Shown: positions 1 to 8,527, numbered from the stretch's first letter. The stretch: DNA of 64,000 nucleotides from Sporosarcina ureae DSM 2281 (GCF_000425545.1 NZ_AUDQ01000017.1:1-64000); one strand, 5' to 3'. A program made the numbers and translations. The notes: generated from the sequence alone by a model not told the origin.

Positions 1-224
1 TCCGGATGCTCCTTTAACCATTCAAGTATTTGATCTCGATAGGGATCTAACTTCTTACTTCTAGTCTGTAAAGACAATGTGAATTTGAAGAATTCATCTG
101 GTTTCATTTTCCCATAATCAATCACCCTATTTCTAGAAATTTTGAGCTTTCTGGAGATTGCACTGTTAGAGAATCCTTCTTTACGCAATCTATGTATTTC
201 ATTGTAAACCATCCACTTTTCCAC
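1..224 (-). CDS. istA: IS21-family transposase IstA, N-terminal part
   Basis: Reading the reverse strand from a GTG at 224, with AGAGAGG eight bases upstream, gives about 74 residues that run off the window edge. A second possible start is the ATG at 212. The visible part begins MVYNEIHRLRKEGFSNSAIS and continues with a helix-turn-helix (KLKISRNRVIDY) followed by a charged stretch ending LDPYRDQILEWLKEHP. This is the typical DNA-binding N-terminus of IstA, the DDE transposase that works with the ATPase IstB. The catalytic domain and istB must lie to the left, so it cannot be told whether the element is intact. No frameshift is visible in the part shown. Confidence 0.8.
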   Translation of the reverse strand, partial: MEKWMVYNEIHRLRKEGFSNSAISRKLKISRNRVIDYGKMKPDEFFKFTLSLQTRSKKLDPYRDQILEWLKEHP

Positions 225-277
225 TTCCTATACCTCTCTTTCTATAGACTAGCTTCAGTATATAGAAAGTAGATTTT

Positions 278-323
278 TTTGTGGAAAACTGTTGATTCTT
301 ATTTGTTGAAAGCTGTTGAATCT
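278..323. repeat. Two direct repeats, IS21 terminal binding sites
   Basis: The 22-bp units at 278-299 and 302-323 share the pattern TTTGTkGAAArCTGTTGAwTCT (19 of 22 identical) and are offset by 24 bp. Their position between the istA start and the presumed element tip is that of the multiple terminal repeats known in IS21 elements. The assignment is an inference from this layout. Confidence 0.6.
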
Positions 324-441
324 AGTTTAACGTTTACAACTGGCTAGAGAATTGAAACAATAATAATAGAATCCATGTCATAAAGCCCATGGATTAGATG
401 GTAATAATCTCTATTCAATTAGATTGAAGCTGGCTCACTAA

Positions 442-672
442 TCATACGGAATAGTATATATCGTCTTCACTTTCGTAGCGTACAGCAATGGAATGCCCAT
501 TGTCTGATTGGAATTTAAGTGCGGTAGTGTCTAGGTCACCAGTAAGTATAGAAAACGAATGTCGATCTTGTTGGGAGGGTAGAAGAGAATAGTGGATAAT
601 ATCATGGATGAGAGAAGACATTTCTTCGTACGATGTAAAAATATAATACTCATTGACCATATATGCCGGCAT
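442..672 (-). CDS. Small protein of unknown function
   Basis: A 76-residue reading frame. Two in-frame ATGs exist: the outer one at 681 directly abuts AGGAG and is too close to be used, while the one at 672 has AGGAG nine bases upstream, so 672 is taken as the start. The protein is acidic and contains tyrosine-rich stretches (EYYIFTSYEEM near the N-terminus, ESEDDIYYSV at the C-terminus). It has no signal peptide, membrane segment or motif that I recognise. It lies alone between the IS end and the XRE regulator gene, in AT-rich accessory DNA. It could be a real small gene or a remnant. The good Shine-Dalgarno sequence is the main argument for it. Confidence 0.45.
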   Translation of the reverse strand: MPAYMVNEYYIFTSYEEMSSLIHDIIHYSLLPSQQDRHSFSILTGDLDTTALKFQSDNGHSIAVRYESEDDIYYSV

Positions 673-862
673 ACTGCTCATCTCCTAAATAAATAGAATG
701 AAGACACGAGCGACGGGAAAGGAAAAGTAAATAATTATCTATTCAGCAAGTACTAGAGCGTTGACTTCAAAGTATAAAGCCCGAAGTATACTATATGAAT
801 CAACAACTATACATGTGAATAGAAAAATCATTCTACAGTTATTATATAGTAGGTTTATATAA

Positions 863-878
863 AATACTATTGAGTATT
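863..878 (-). terminator. Weak hairpin downstream of the XRE regulator gene
   Basis: AATACT (863-868) and AGTATT (873-878) form a 6-bp stem with a 4-base loop, followed on the minus strand by TTAT. It lies about 30 bp after the stop codon of the regulator gene. The stem is short and A+T-only apart from one pair, so termination here would be weak. Confidence 0.3.
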
Positions 879-906
879 GTCGGAAAATTTAAAATGGTAA
901 AATAGA

Positions 907-1290
907 TTATTTTTTTAAATTGTACATAGTTTGCATGAATGCTAACAATGCATTTTTATCTGTGTCAGATAACCTTATACCGTTGAAGGATATTTGTTCT
1001 TGCAATAAATTCTCTAGTTCAAGTTCTTTAGACGGCTTATTATTTTTAGATGAAGAGATAGCTTGATCTACTGTTCCATTAGGCAGGTAACCTGCCAATA
1101 TTAATAACTCATTTTTATCTGCTTCTAACGCTGCTGCTAGTGCACAAATCGTTTCACGAGAAGGGTTGTATCTACCTTTTTCCAATGAAGCGATGAAAGA
1201 GTAGCTCAGATCAGCTAGGTCTGCCAAATAACGTAAAGTCATTTGTCTCTGTTCACGTAATTTTCGTAGGCGTTTTCCAAATTCGTTCAA
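907..1290 (-). CDS. XRE-family transcriptional regulator
   Basis: The N-terminal 65 residues form a classical Cro/C1-type helix-turn-helix: FGKRLRKLREQRQMTLRYLA, then SYSFIASLEKGRYNPSRETI, where the recognition helix would be SYSFIASLEKG. The remainder is a short polar tail with an LSDTDKNALLAFMQ segment near the C-terminus, possibly for dimerisation. The ATG at 1311 has no ribosome binding site in front of it. AAGGAGAGG inside that extension sits nine bases before a TTG at 1290, so the TTG is the more likely start (127 residues). A palindrome about 60 bp upstream could be its own operator. The family usually represses genes close by. The target is unknown, and the exopolysaccharide operon on the other strand is a candidate. 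Confidence 0.8.
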   Translation of the reverse strand: MNEFGKRLRKLREQRQMTLRYLADLADLSYSFIASLEKGRYNPSRETICALAAALEADKNELLILAGYLPNGTVDQAISSSKNNKPSKELELENLLQEQISFNGIRLSDTDKNALLAFMQTMYNLKK

Positions 1291-1352
1291 ATAGATCCTC
1301 TCCTTAGCCATTTGTAATTTAATATTGAAGAGTATGTACTACTATCATAACC

Positions 1353-1368
1353 TATTTATTGATAAATA
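1353..1368. promoter_or_regulatory. Palindrome upstream of XRE regulator, possible operator
   Basis: TATTTAT-TG-ATAAATA has perfect 7-bp arms around a 2-base centre. It lies 63-78 bp upstream of the TTG start of the regulator. A TATGAT on the minus strand between it and the gene could be a -10 box. XRE regulators commonly bind such short palindromes to control their own expression. That role is inferred only from position and symmetry. Confidence 0.4.
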
Positions 1369-1686
1369 ACAGAAAATACTGGTATGAATATTTTTAGGTA
1401 AAAAGACTTCACTTGAGAATGTACAAAACGTTGTAAAAAATAAATTTGAAAGACTATACTACCAAAAAAACTAAGTAGAAAAGAAGTTGAATAATTCACT
1501 ACTAACAAACCGTATTTTATGCTATATAACCATTTTACACAATTTCTATATGTACTTCTATACTCCATGTCCCTCAGTTTAATAATTTATAGAGTAATAT
1601 CCAACATATTAACCGAAATAAAAGAATAACAAACTTCTCTGTTCATTTCATACTAAAATAATTGGTGCAATTAACTAATAAATGTG

Positions 1687-1715
1687 TTGACAAAAAGTAC
1701 AAAACAACATATTAT
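1687..1715 (+). promoter_or_regulatory. Near-consensus sigma-A promoter facing the EPS operon
   Basis: TTGACA (1687-1692), a 17-bp spacer, and TATTAT (1710-1715). The -35 box is perfect and the -10 box has five of six consensus bases, so this should be a strong promoter unless repressed. It points toward the polysaccharide operon about 400 bp downstream, and no other gene lies between. The -10 box is covered by the palindrome at 1704-1722. Confidence 0.6.
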
Positions 1716-1775
1716 GTGTTGTGAGGCTGAACAAAAGTTTTTTTGCTCAATTTGTTTAGAAAAACAACACATAAT
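1704..1775. promoter_or_regulatory. Palindrome over the -10 box plus distal repeat, operator-like
   Basis: ACAACA-N7-TGTTGT (1704-1722) is a palindrome that overlaps the -10 box at 1710-1715. Its right half, ATTATGTGTTGT (1711-1722), recurs as an exact 12-bp inverted copy, ACAACACATAAT, at 1764-1775. Between them AACAAA (from 1730) and TTTGTT (from 1751) could pair as well. A repressor bound at both sites could loop the DNA. Alternatively the arms form a hairpin. Which protein binds is unknown. Confidence 0.45.
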
Positions 1776-2119
1776 GAATTACTGGAGAGGGGGTAATAAA
1801 TAACCTTATTAAAATTGAAAACAACCTTGTACTATGTGAATGTCTATTCTTACATCCATCTGAATGTACTAAGTTCACAGTTCAGTTCCAATGAAGAGCT
1901 AGTGGTCTAAGGCATGAACGATAGGTATTGCAATGAAAAGATAGTTATAAGATCTGTAACATAAATCAAATGTACTAATAAAATATTATATTAGCAGCTC
2001 TGAATTTCCTATTAATATGAGTCGATTAGTATACTTCCTACAAACTCTGAACTATATATTCAAGTCTTACGTATAAAAGTATCAAAATGATGATGATACG
2101 GAAAGTGTAGGTGTTGAGA

Positions 2120-3592
2120 ATGCGTTATGAAAATTGGAAATCTCATAGGCTTAGCAAATTAAAATCTACTTCGCTACTGTTACTTCTCAGTTCCTTATTA
2201 GTGGTAGGAGGATGTTCACCATTGTTTGGGGGTGAAAAGAGCGGTGATTCAGCAGCGGTATCGCTAGCCAGTGAAAAGATAGATCCGTATGTGGGTGAAA
2301 AAAGTGAAGTTCTTTCTTATGTATGGACTACTAGGAAGGAATTATCTCTTACATTTAACGGAATGGCTGACAAAAAGACGATGGTTTCACTTTTGGATGC
2401 ACTAGAGCAAAACAATATTCCAGCCACATTCTTTTTGCCGGGCATTCGGGTAGCAGAAGAGCCTGAAATCGCCAAAATGATTTTGGATCGTGGCCATGAA
2501 ATTGAAAACAACACATTAAATCAAAAGGATCTTCGCAATATAAGTTATGAGCAACTGTATAGAGAAGTCAAGCTCAGTAATGAAGTAATTCAGAAGGAAA
2601 CCGGTATAACACCTCGTTATGTCAGAACGAGATCAGGTGAATACAATGAGGACCTTCAAGCCATAACAGCACAGCTTGGCATGGATGCGGTTATCAATTA
2701 CACGATCAACCCACGGGAAGGGGATATGCAGAGTGCTAAATCAATCGGCGAATATATTGAAAGGTATATAACACGCGGGTCGATCATTTCCATGCATACG
2801 GATATTAATCCTGAGGTTGTTGGTGCTATTCCGTATATCGCGAAAGCCGTTGAAAAAACAGGCTATAAATTAATTCCACTAAAAGAACTAGTTGATAGAG
2901 GTACTAAGCGTAAGCCACTTGAACAAGTCACAGGCTATGATGAAATTAAAATTAATCCAAATTATAGAGCTGTTAAACCAAATATCTTCTACGATGCCCC
3001 TACGGAAGAAAAAGTGATCGCGCTGACATTTGACGACTGGGCAAGCGATTACACAGTAACAAAGATTCTCGATATTTTGAAAGAGGAGAAAGTGCCTTCC
3101 ACGTTCTTCTTGATTGGTAAAGGTGTAGAGAAGAACCCAAACTTAGCACGCGCTATTTATGAGCAAGGCCATGAAGTTGCAAGTCACTCTTACGGCCATG
3201 AGGTAGTAACAGGGATGACACCTGAAGAACTACAAGAGGATTTGGTTAAAGCGCATAAAGTGATTACGGAAGCGATTCAAGCGAAACCGACTATGCTGTT
3301 CCGTCCTGCTACTGGTGAAATAGATGAAAATACAGCGAAAATTGCAATGGCGACAGGTTATAAAAGCATTGCATTATACGATGTCACACCATTTGACTGG
3401 GATACAGCAAACGATGCCGATGAAATTGTCAAACGTATTGTCAACAAACGGGGAGATGGAAGTGTCATTGTACTTCACATCTTGGATGGCACGCAGACGA
3501 TTGAAGCCCTTCCTAAAGTTATCCATACATTACGCGAACAAGGCTACACATTTAAACACATGACAGAATTAATGCGAATGAAGAATAACTAA
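2120..3592 (+). CDS. Lipoprotein with two polysaccharide deacetylase (NodB) domains
   Basis: Predicted to remove acetyl groups from an exported polysaccharide at the cell surface. Residues 1-32 are a lipoprotein signal with the lipobox VVGGC (Cys32). The first NodB-like domain (about residues 70-250) is degenerate: it has TFNGMAD instead of TFDD and lacks the H-x4-H metal motif. The second (about 298-485) looks active: TFDDW at 304-308, HSYGH with His356 and His360, RPATG near 395, DVTPFDWD and a VLHILDG C-terminal motif. AGGTG six bases before the ATG at 2120 favours that start over the GTG at 2111. First gene of a five-gene operon with spacings of 15-34 bp. The active domain belongs to carbohydrate esterase family 4. 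The substrate, probably the polymer made by the adjacent synthase, is inferred. Confidence 0.8.
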   Translation: MRYENWKSHRLSKLKSTSLLLLLSSLLVVGGCSPLFGGEKSGDSAAVSLASEKIDPYVGEKSEVLSYVWTTRKELSLTFNGMADKKTMVSLLDALEQNNIPATFFLPGIRVAEEPEIAKMILDRGHEIENNTLNQKDLRNISYEQLYREVKLSNEVIQKETGITPRYVRTRSGEYNEDLQAITAQLGMDAVINYTINPREGDMQSAKSIGEYIERYITRGSIISMHTDINPEVVGAIPYIAKAVEKTGYKLIPLKELVDRGTKRKPLEQVTGYDEIKINPNYRAVKPNIFYDAPTEEKVIALTFDDWASDYTVTKILDILKEEKVPSTFFLIGKGVEKNPNLARAIYEQGHEVASHSYGHEVVTGMTPEELQEDLVKAHKVITEAIQAKPTMLFRPATGEIDENTAKIAMATGYKSIALYDVTPFDWDTANDADEIVKRIVNKRGDGSVIVLHILDGTQTIEALPKVIHTLREQGYTFKHMTELMRMKNN

Positions 3593-3610
3593 AAGATGGA
3601 GATGGTATGA

Positions 3611-4930
3611 ATGGCCAATTCATTATACGAGCAAATCATGTATAAACAAGAAAAGATTGCTGTCGTTGGTTTAGGTTACGTCGGACTGCCAGTAGCTATC
3701 TCATTTTCGGAAGTGGCAGATGTAATAGGATTCGATGTCAGTGAAAAGAAGATTGATCAGTTACTTGCTGGAATTGACGTAACAGGTGATGTTGGAGATG
3801 AACGAGTCCGTGATACGAGCATGTTATTTACATCAAATGAAAAGGACTTGCAAGACGCCAAGTTTTTCGTCGTGGCAGTTCCAACACCTATTCAGGCTGG
3901 AAATCTTCCCGACTTGAAAGCTCTTCAGTTGGCCAGCCAGGTGGTAGGAAGAAATATGAGGAAGGGATCAGTCGTGGTCTATGAGTCAACTGTATATCCC
4001 GGAGTTACAGAGGAAGTGTGCATACTTGAACTTGAAGCTGCATCCAACCTGAAATTTGGTACGGATTTCACAGTAGGATATTCACCAGAGCGCATAAATC
4101 CAGGTGATCAAGTCCATCGACTTGAAAACATTATTAAAATTGTCTCTGGCAGTGATGAGGAAACACTAAATACTGTAGCAAGTGTATATGAAATGATTAT
4201 AGATGCTGGCGTATATCGTGCGGAATGCATCAAAGTAGCGGAAGCTGCAAAAGTTATCGAAAATGCACAGCGGGATATTAACATCGCTTTTATGAATGAA
4301 CTCTCCATGTTGTTCAATCAAATGAAAATCGATACGCAGGCGGTATTGCGTGCAGCAAAAACGAAGTGGAACTTCCTACCGTTTTCTCCCGGATTAGTAG
4401 GCGGTCACTGCATAGGAATCGATCCTTATTATTTAACGTATAAAGCAGAGGACTGTGGATATCGATCTAAAATACTACTAGCAGGGCGCCATATCAATGA
4501 TTCTATGGCTGCGTATATTTCCCAGCAAATTCTCAAGACGCTTGTACAGCAGAAAGTGAATATGAATACTATCAGGGTAGGTGTACTAGGTCTTACTTTT
4601 AAAGAAGATTGTCCTGACTTCCGTAACACAAAAGTACTCGATATTATCAAGGAATTAAAGGAGTACGGAATCGAACCAATTGTCGCAGATCCATTGGCGG
4701 ATCCCAAGGCGGTCAAAGAACAATGTGACATCACACTTGTCTCCATTGATGAATTCAAAGACTTGCACGCAGTGATCGTGGCAGTACCACATGAAATATA
4801 CAGGGGGCTAATGTTGGTAGATTTTCAACAAATGTTCAAAACAGAATCTACTCAATTACTGGTAGATATAAAAGGTGTCTTTAATAAAAAACAATTTGAA
4901 GACCAGAATATTCGGTATTGGAGTCTATAA
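3611..4930 (+). CDS. UDP-N-acetylhexosamine 6-dehydrogenase (TviB/WbpO type)
   Basis: Oxidises C6 of a UDP-N-acetylhexosamine to the uronic acid with two NAD+, giving a charged sugar nucleotide for polymer synthesis. It has the N-terminal Rossmann motif GLGYVG at residues 20-25, a central dimerisation region, and the catalytic motif GLVGGHCIGIDPYYL with Cys267 as the presumed thioester-forming residue. That wording matches the Vi-antigen TviB and WbpO dehydrogenases better than the WecC type (GPHCIAVDPWF). The substrate is therefore more likely UDP-GlcNAc or UDP-GalNAc than UDP-ManNAc. At 439 residues it has the usual length. It directly precedes the synthase gene, so its product is probably one of the synthase substrates. 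No epimerase gene is present in the operon. Confidence 0.82.
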   Translation: MANSLYEQIMYKQEKIAVVGLGYVGLPVAISFSEVADVIGFDVSEKKIDQLLAGIDVTGDVGDERVRDTSMLFTSNEKDLQDAKFFVVAVPTPIQAGNLPDLKALQLASQVVGRNMRKGSVVVYESTVYPGVTEEVCILELEAASNLKFGTDFTVGYSPERINPGDQVHRLENIIKIVSGSDEETLNTVASVYEMIIDAGVYRAECIKVAEAAKVIENAQRDINIAFMNELSMLFNQMKIDTQAVLRAAKTKWNFLPFSPGLVGGHCIGIDPYYLTYKAEDCGYRSKILLAGRHINDSMAAYISQQILKTLVQQKVNMNTIRVGVLGLTFKEDCPDFRNTKVLDIIKELKEYGIEPIVADPLADPKAVKEQCDITLVSIDEFKDLHAVIVAVPHEIYRGLMLVDFQQMFKTESTQLLVDIKGVFNKKQFEDQNIRYWSL

Positions 4931-4945
4931 GAAAGGTGTGGAATT

Positions 4946-6742
4946 ATGGTGAAAGAAAAATCTAATGCCAAAACAACAGGTAGATACACTAGTGAATCGA
5001 CCCTTCTTCCAAACATTCCAATACTGCAGAGAGGTGAAGAAGGAAAAATAATCCAAACAAATCGACTGTTGAAGGATTCCTACTCATGTGATTTCAACGT
5101 AATAATGAAAAATAAAAAAGTCGGTAGCAAAATGAAAATGAAAGCTATTGAAATATCCAAAAAAGAGCTGATTGTGGACTTCGACTCGTCCATGAATTCA
5201 CTGAAGGCCGGCGATGTCGTAAACTTACGTTTTAAAATGCCTAAAGGAACGATGGAGGAAGAATACGAGTCGACGGTGAGAATTCGAGGAACAGTTAGTT
5301 GGCGGGAAGTGAAGATGCCGAATGACGAAATCACTTGGAATCTGGTCTTCAAATTCGTTCAGTCACTGGATTCTTACTTCCAGCGAGTAAAGTGGAGATT
5401 TATTACTACCTTCACACTTGCCAGTCTTTTACTTGTCTCATTCTTTATTGTATTAATGCGCTTTGAAAGTCTAGTCTATTTCAAGTTTAATAAGTTCATT
5501 TATTTCTATAGTCTGATTGCAGCTACATTTTTGCTAACCCGGTATATATTTGGTGCTTTCTATAGGAATGTACCAATTAACTCTACTTATCGTCCAGGTG
5601 TTTCTATTATTATTCCGGTTTTTAATGAAGAAGAGTGGATCAAAAAAACGATATACGGTTGTCTGAATCAAAACTATCCAATCGATAAACTAGAAGTAAT
5701 CGTCGTCGATGATCAGTCTACGGATCTCACGGTAGAAAATATTTGGAAGGCAGTAGAAAAGTTAGAAAGTGAAGACGCAATATACAGAATTAAAGAACGC
5801 TTACATGTATACGTGATGCCGAAAAATGGTGGGAAACGGAAGGCATTAGTAGATGGTGTCGCAATGGCCAAACATGATCTCGTCGTTTTTGTCGATTCGG
5901 ATAGTATCTTGAAACCTAATGCTATTTTGAATTTAGTCCAGCCGTTTCAAGATCCTAAAATGGGGGGAGTCGCAGGGAGGACAGATGTTGAAAATAAATA
6001 TACAAACAGTATTACTAAATTACAAGTCGTACGTTATTACATTGCTTTCCGCGTCATGAAAGCAGCCGAATCATACTTTGACTGTGTCACTTGTTTATCG
6101 GGTCCACTGTCTTGCTATAGAAAGTCTTTAGTTATCGAGAACCAAGAGAATTGGCTAAATCAAACTTTCTTAGGACAGCCAGCAACATTTGGTGATGACC
6201 GCAGTATGACCAACTATATTCTACAAACACACCGCACGGCATACCAAGATAAGGCAATTTGTTCAACAGTTGTACCTGATAAATTTGGTGTGTTTTTAAA
6301 GCAGCAAATGCGCTGGAAACGCTCTTGGTTGCGTGAATCACTACGAGCAGGAACATTTATTTGGAAGAAGGAAGTATTGATGGCTCTGTTCTTTTATGTG
6401 GGTCTGATTGTACCAATTGCAGCACCGGTTGTCGTACTATACAACTTAGTCTATGTGCCGCTGTTTCATGGAATAGTCCCCACAACTTTCCTGATGGGAC
6501 TATTTCTTATGGCCTTTATGCTGAGCGCCACCTACTTGTTCTTTAAGAAAAGCAGTCTGTGGGTCTTCGGATTTGTATTTGTTTTGATGTATGAGGCTGT
6601 TCTATTGTGGCAGATGCCTGTTGCATGGGTGACATTCTGGAAGTCAACTTGGGGAACGCGCGATACACCACAGGATATTGAAGCGCGTGAGAAGAAGTTG
6701 GGGAAGAAGCAGAAAAAGGATCCTCTAACTATCAAATCATAA
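4946..6742 (+). CDS. Processive family 2 glycosyltransferase with PilZ-like N-terminus
   Basis: Membrane polysaccharide synthase, 598 residues. Residues about 45-150 resemble a PilZ beta-barrel but lack the RxxxR and (D/N)xSxxG c-di-GMP motifs, so signal binding is doubtful. Two membrane segments (about 153-205) precede the GT2 domain: VSIIIPVFNEEEW, VVDDQSTD (about 251-258), FVDSDS (near 316), GDDR (near 415) and QQMRWKRSW (near 452). These are the donor, metal, catalytic-base and polymer-channel motifs of hyaluronan/chitin/PNAG-type synthases. Four or so C-terminal membrane helices follow, and the protein carries WGTR near its end, as seen in related synthases. With a UDP-uronic acid dehydrogenase next door, a polymer containing an acetylated amino uronic acid is plausible. 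The sugar composition is not proven. Confidence 0.8.
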   Translation: MVKEKSNAKTTGRYTSESTLLPNIPILQRGEEGKIIQTNRLLKDSYSCDFNVIMKNKKVGSKMKMKAIEISKKELIVDFDSSMNSLKAGDVVNLRFKMPKGTMEEEYESTVRIRGTVSWREVKMPNDEITWNLVFKFVQSLDSYFQRVKWRFITTFTLASLLLVSFFIVLMRFESLVYFKFNKFIYFYSLIAATFLLTRYIFGAFYRNVPINSTYRPGVSIIIPVFNEEEWIKKTIYGCLNQNYPIDKLEVIVVDDQSTDLTVENIWKAVEKLESEDAIYRIKERLHVYVMPKNGGKRKALVDGVAMAKHDLVVFVDSDSILKPNAILNLVQPFQDPKMGGVAGRTDVENKYTNSITKLQVVRYYIAFRVMKAAESYFDCVTCLSGPLSCYRKSLVIENQENWLNQTFLGQPATFGDDRSMTNYILQTHRTAYQDKAICSTVVPDKFGVFLKQQMRWKRSWLRESLRAGTFIWKKEVLMALFFYVGLIVPIAAPVVVLYNLVYVPLFHGIVPTTFLMGLFLMAFMLSATYLFFKKSSLWVFGFVFVLMYEAVLLWQMPVAWVTFWKSTWGTRDTPQDIEAREKKLGKKQKKDPLTIKS

Positions 6743-6774
6743 CTATATGAATTTGTAGACAAGGAGAATGACAT

Positions 6775-8493
6775 ATGAAACGAAACAGTAATGAAATATT
6801 AGATTATGAAAAGAAGAATAGACGGAAAGTCAGACGATCAATTTTTCAATTGTGTATTTTATTGGTTATTGTTTTCCTTGTGTTCCAAACGTTTGTCGAA
6901 ATGAATCGTTATGATGCATCAGACACTAAAGAGTGGAAGAACAAGCGAGGTTTTATTGCTCTTTCGTATCCAGGAGTATCAAGGGATGGGTCAGACTCTC
7001 TATTTGCAAAAAAACAATTGCAACAACAACTGGAAGCATTGATGGAACAAGGATACGAGACAATCTCTCAACAAGATATTTTGAATTTCTACAATAACAA
7101 GAAACCGTTGCCTGAAAAAGCATTGTTCCTTGCCTTCGAAGATGGACGTACGGATACGAGTGTATTCGTCAACCCACTGTTGAAGAAGTATAACTACAAA
7201 GCGACATTGCTCTCTTTTGCCAACAAATTAGACGAGAACGATAAGCGTTTTCTTCAACCTTCACATCTAAAACAGATGCAAAAAAGTGGCTTTTGGGAAT
7301 TAGGTAGTAATGGTAACCGTTTAACATACATTAATATCTTCAATAAAGAGGGGACATTCTTGAATATTCGAGATGACGAAGAAATACTGAGTAAAGACGA
7401 AATCAATTCGTACAATCACTTTTCAATGGACTTCATTCGCGATCAGAACTTGATTCCGAGTGAGAACCGAGTGGAAATGGAGAAGCGCATTACAAATGAC
7501 TATGAAGAGATGCGCAATGTGTATCAAAAACAATTGGGTACTATGCCTGGCGTCTACATGATTATGCATGCAAATGGTCTGTATAATACAGCAAATAAAT
7601 TGGTTACAGAAGTCAATGACAAAGAGATTAGAAAGACATTTGATATGCACTTCAATCAAGAAGGGGATGCATACAACACAAGAGCTAAAGAACTATATAA
7701 TCTAAGCCGCGTGCAGCCAAAGACATCTTGGTCAACGAATCATTTACTCATGAAGATTCTAAGTGATACAAATCAAAAGGTAGATTTCGTGAAAGGTAAT
7801 GAGAAACAAGCCAAACAGTGGAAGACAATTGAAAGCGCAGCGGAGTTTCATGATAATACAATCACTCTTACTTCAAAAGCAAAAAAGCATGGAAAATTGA
7901 TACTGACAGAAAGTACTAACAAGGATATACAGTTCACAGGAAAAGTGGGAGGTACTGCTGAAGGCCAACAATCCATATACTTACGACGTAGTGATAATGG
8001 CAATTCATATGTAAAAATTGCATTTGAAAACGATGAACTAGTGATTGAAGAAAAGGTGGCAGGGCAGTTGAAAGAGTTACTTGAAACAAAGCCGATTCCG
8101 AAAGCCACAATGGAGCAAATAACGGATCAAGATAAAACTGCCTCAGAAAAAGCACAACGACAAAAGATATTTAATGAAAAGAAATTTAAAATTGAACTTC
8201 AAGATAATAAATTAAACGTCTGGCTGAATGATAGAAAGGTCGTCAATAAGCTAGTCGTCAATCGAGAGATTCAAGCTGGAAAACTAGCACTAGGTTCTAC
8301 ATGGATACCAGGAGAATTTAATGATCCAATTCATGATGCACAGTTCAGTGATGTGACGATTGCTTCCTTGGCTAACAGTGATGTTGCGAAGACGATATTA
8401 TTTACAAATGAAATACAAAAGCCACAGCAACTAATGTATACGTTTGTTGGATCAATTAAGTCGGCAATGAACTGGGTAGTTGATAATTTCTAA
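6775..8493 (+). CDS. Membrane-anchored deacetylase-like protein with beta-sandwich tail
   Basis: 572 residues with a single N-terminal membrane anchor (about 25-42, FQLCILLVIVFLVFQTF) after a basic cytoplasmic stretch. The extracytoplasmic part starts with a PgaB/NodB-like fold (GFIALSYPGV, KALFLAFEDGRTD, KYNYKATLLS, LQPSHLKQM, WELGSNG). The usual aspartate pair of the deacetylase site is replaced by FEDG and no H-x3-H metal motif is seen, so catalytic activity is uncertain. Residues about 350-545 look like a jelly-roll/concanavalin-type carbohydrate-binding domain (SIYLRRSDNGNSYVKIAF, FKIELQDNKLNVWLND). Fourth gene of the operon, with a good AGGAGAA site before the ATG. It probably processes or guides the polymer at the cell surface. 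Not assigned to a named gene. Confidence 0.65.
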   Translation: MKRNSNEILDYEKKNRRKVRRSIFQLCILLVIVFLVFQTFVEMNRYDASDTKEWKNKRGFIALSYPGVSRDGSDSLFAKKQLQQQLEALMEQGYETISQQDILNFYNNKKPLPEKALFLAFEDGRTDTSVFVNPLLKKYNYKATLLSFANKLDENDKRFLQPSHLKQMQKSGFWELGSNGNRLTYINIFNKEGTFLNIRDDEEILSKDEINSYNHFSMDFIRDQNLIPSENRVEMEKRITNDYEEMRNVYQKQLGTMPGVYMIMHANGLYNTANKLVTEVNDKEIRKTFDMHFNQEGDAYNTRAKELYNLSRVQPKTSWSTNHLLMKILSDTNQKVDFVKGNEKQAKQWKTIESAAEFHDNTITLTSKAKKHGKLILTESTNKDIQFTGKVGGTAEGQQSIYLRRSDNGNSYVKIAFENDELVIEEKVAGQLKELLETKPIPKATMEQITDQDKTASEKAQRQKIFNEKKFKIELQDNKLNVWLNDRKVVNKLVVNREIQAGKLALGSTWIPGEFNDPIHDAQFSDVTIASLANSDVAKTILFTNEIQKPQQLMYTFVGSIKSAMNWVVDNF

Positions 8494-8527
8494 CAACTAG
8501 CATGAACTAAAAAAGGCGGAGATTTCA

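Larger units (their letters stand above)
1..338 (-). mobile_element. End of an IS21-family insertion element (cut by window edge)
   Basis: The left edge contains the start of an IstA-type transposase gene reading leftwards, out of the window. Behind its start codon lie two copies of a 22-bp sequence (278-299 and 302-323) that differ at three positions. IS21-family elements carry repeated transposase-binding sequences just inside their ends, so the layout fits. The likely outer tip is near 338, because the reverse strand from there begins TGTAAACG and elements of this family normally begin with TG. The exact tip and the target duplication cannot be confirmed because the other end lies outside the window. 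Confidence 0.7.
1312..2110. other. 800-bp AT-rich region between regulator and EPS operon
   Basis: No gene with convincing start signals is visible on either strand. A minus-strand frame at 1356-1568 is low-complexity and lacks a ribosome binding site. The stretch contains the palindrome at 1353-1368, a near-consensus promoter at 1687-1715 and nested inverted repeats at 1704-1775. If the promoter serves the operon starting at 2120, the mRNA would have an untranslated leader of nearly 400 nt. Confidence 0.6.

Noticed and set aside
1356..1568. 70-codon minus-strand frame, hydrophobic
   Set aside because: No ribosome binding site, low-complexity AT-rich DNA, and it contains the palindrome upstream of the XRE gene. 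Probably chance.
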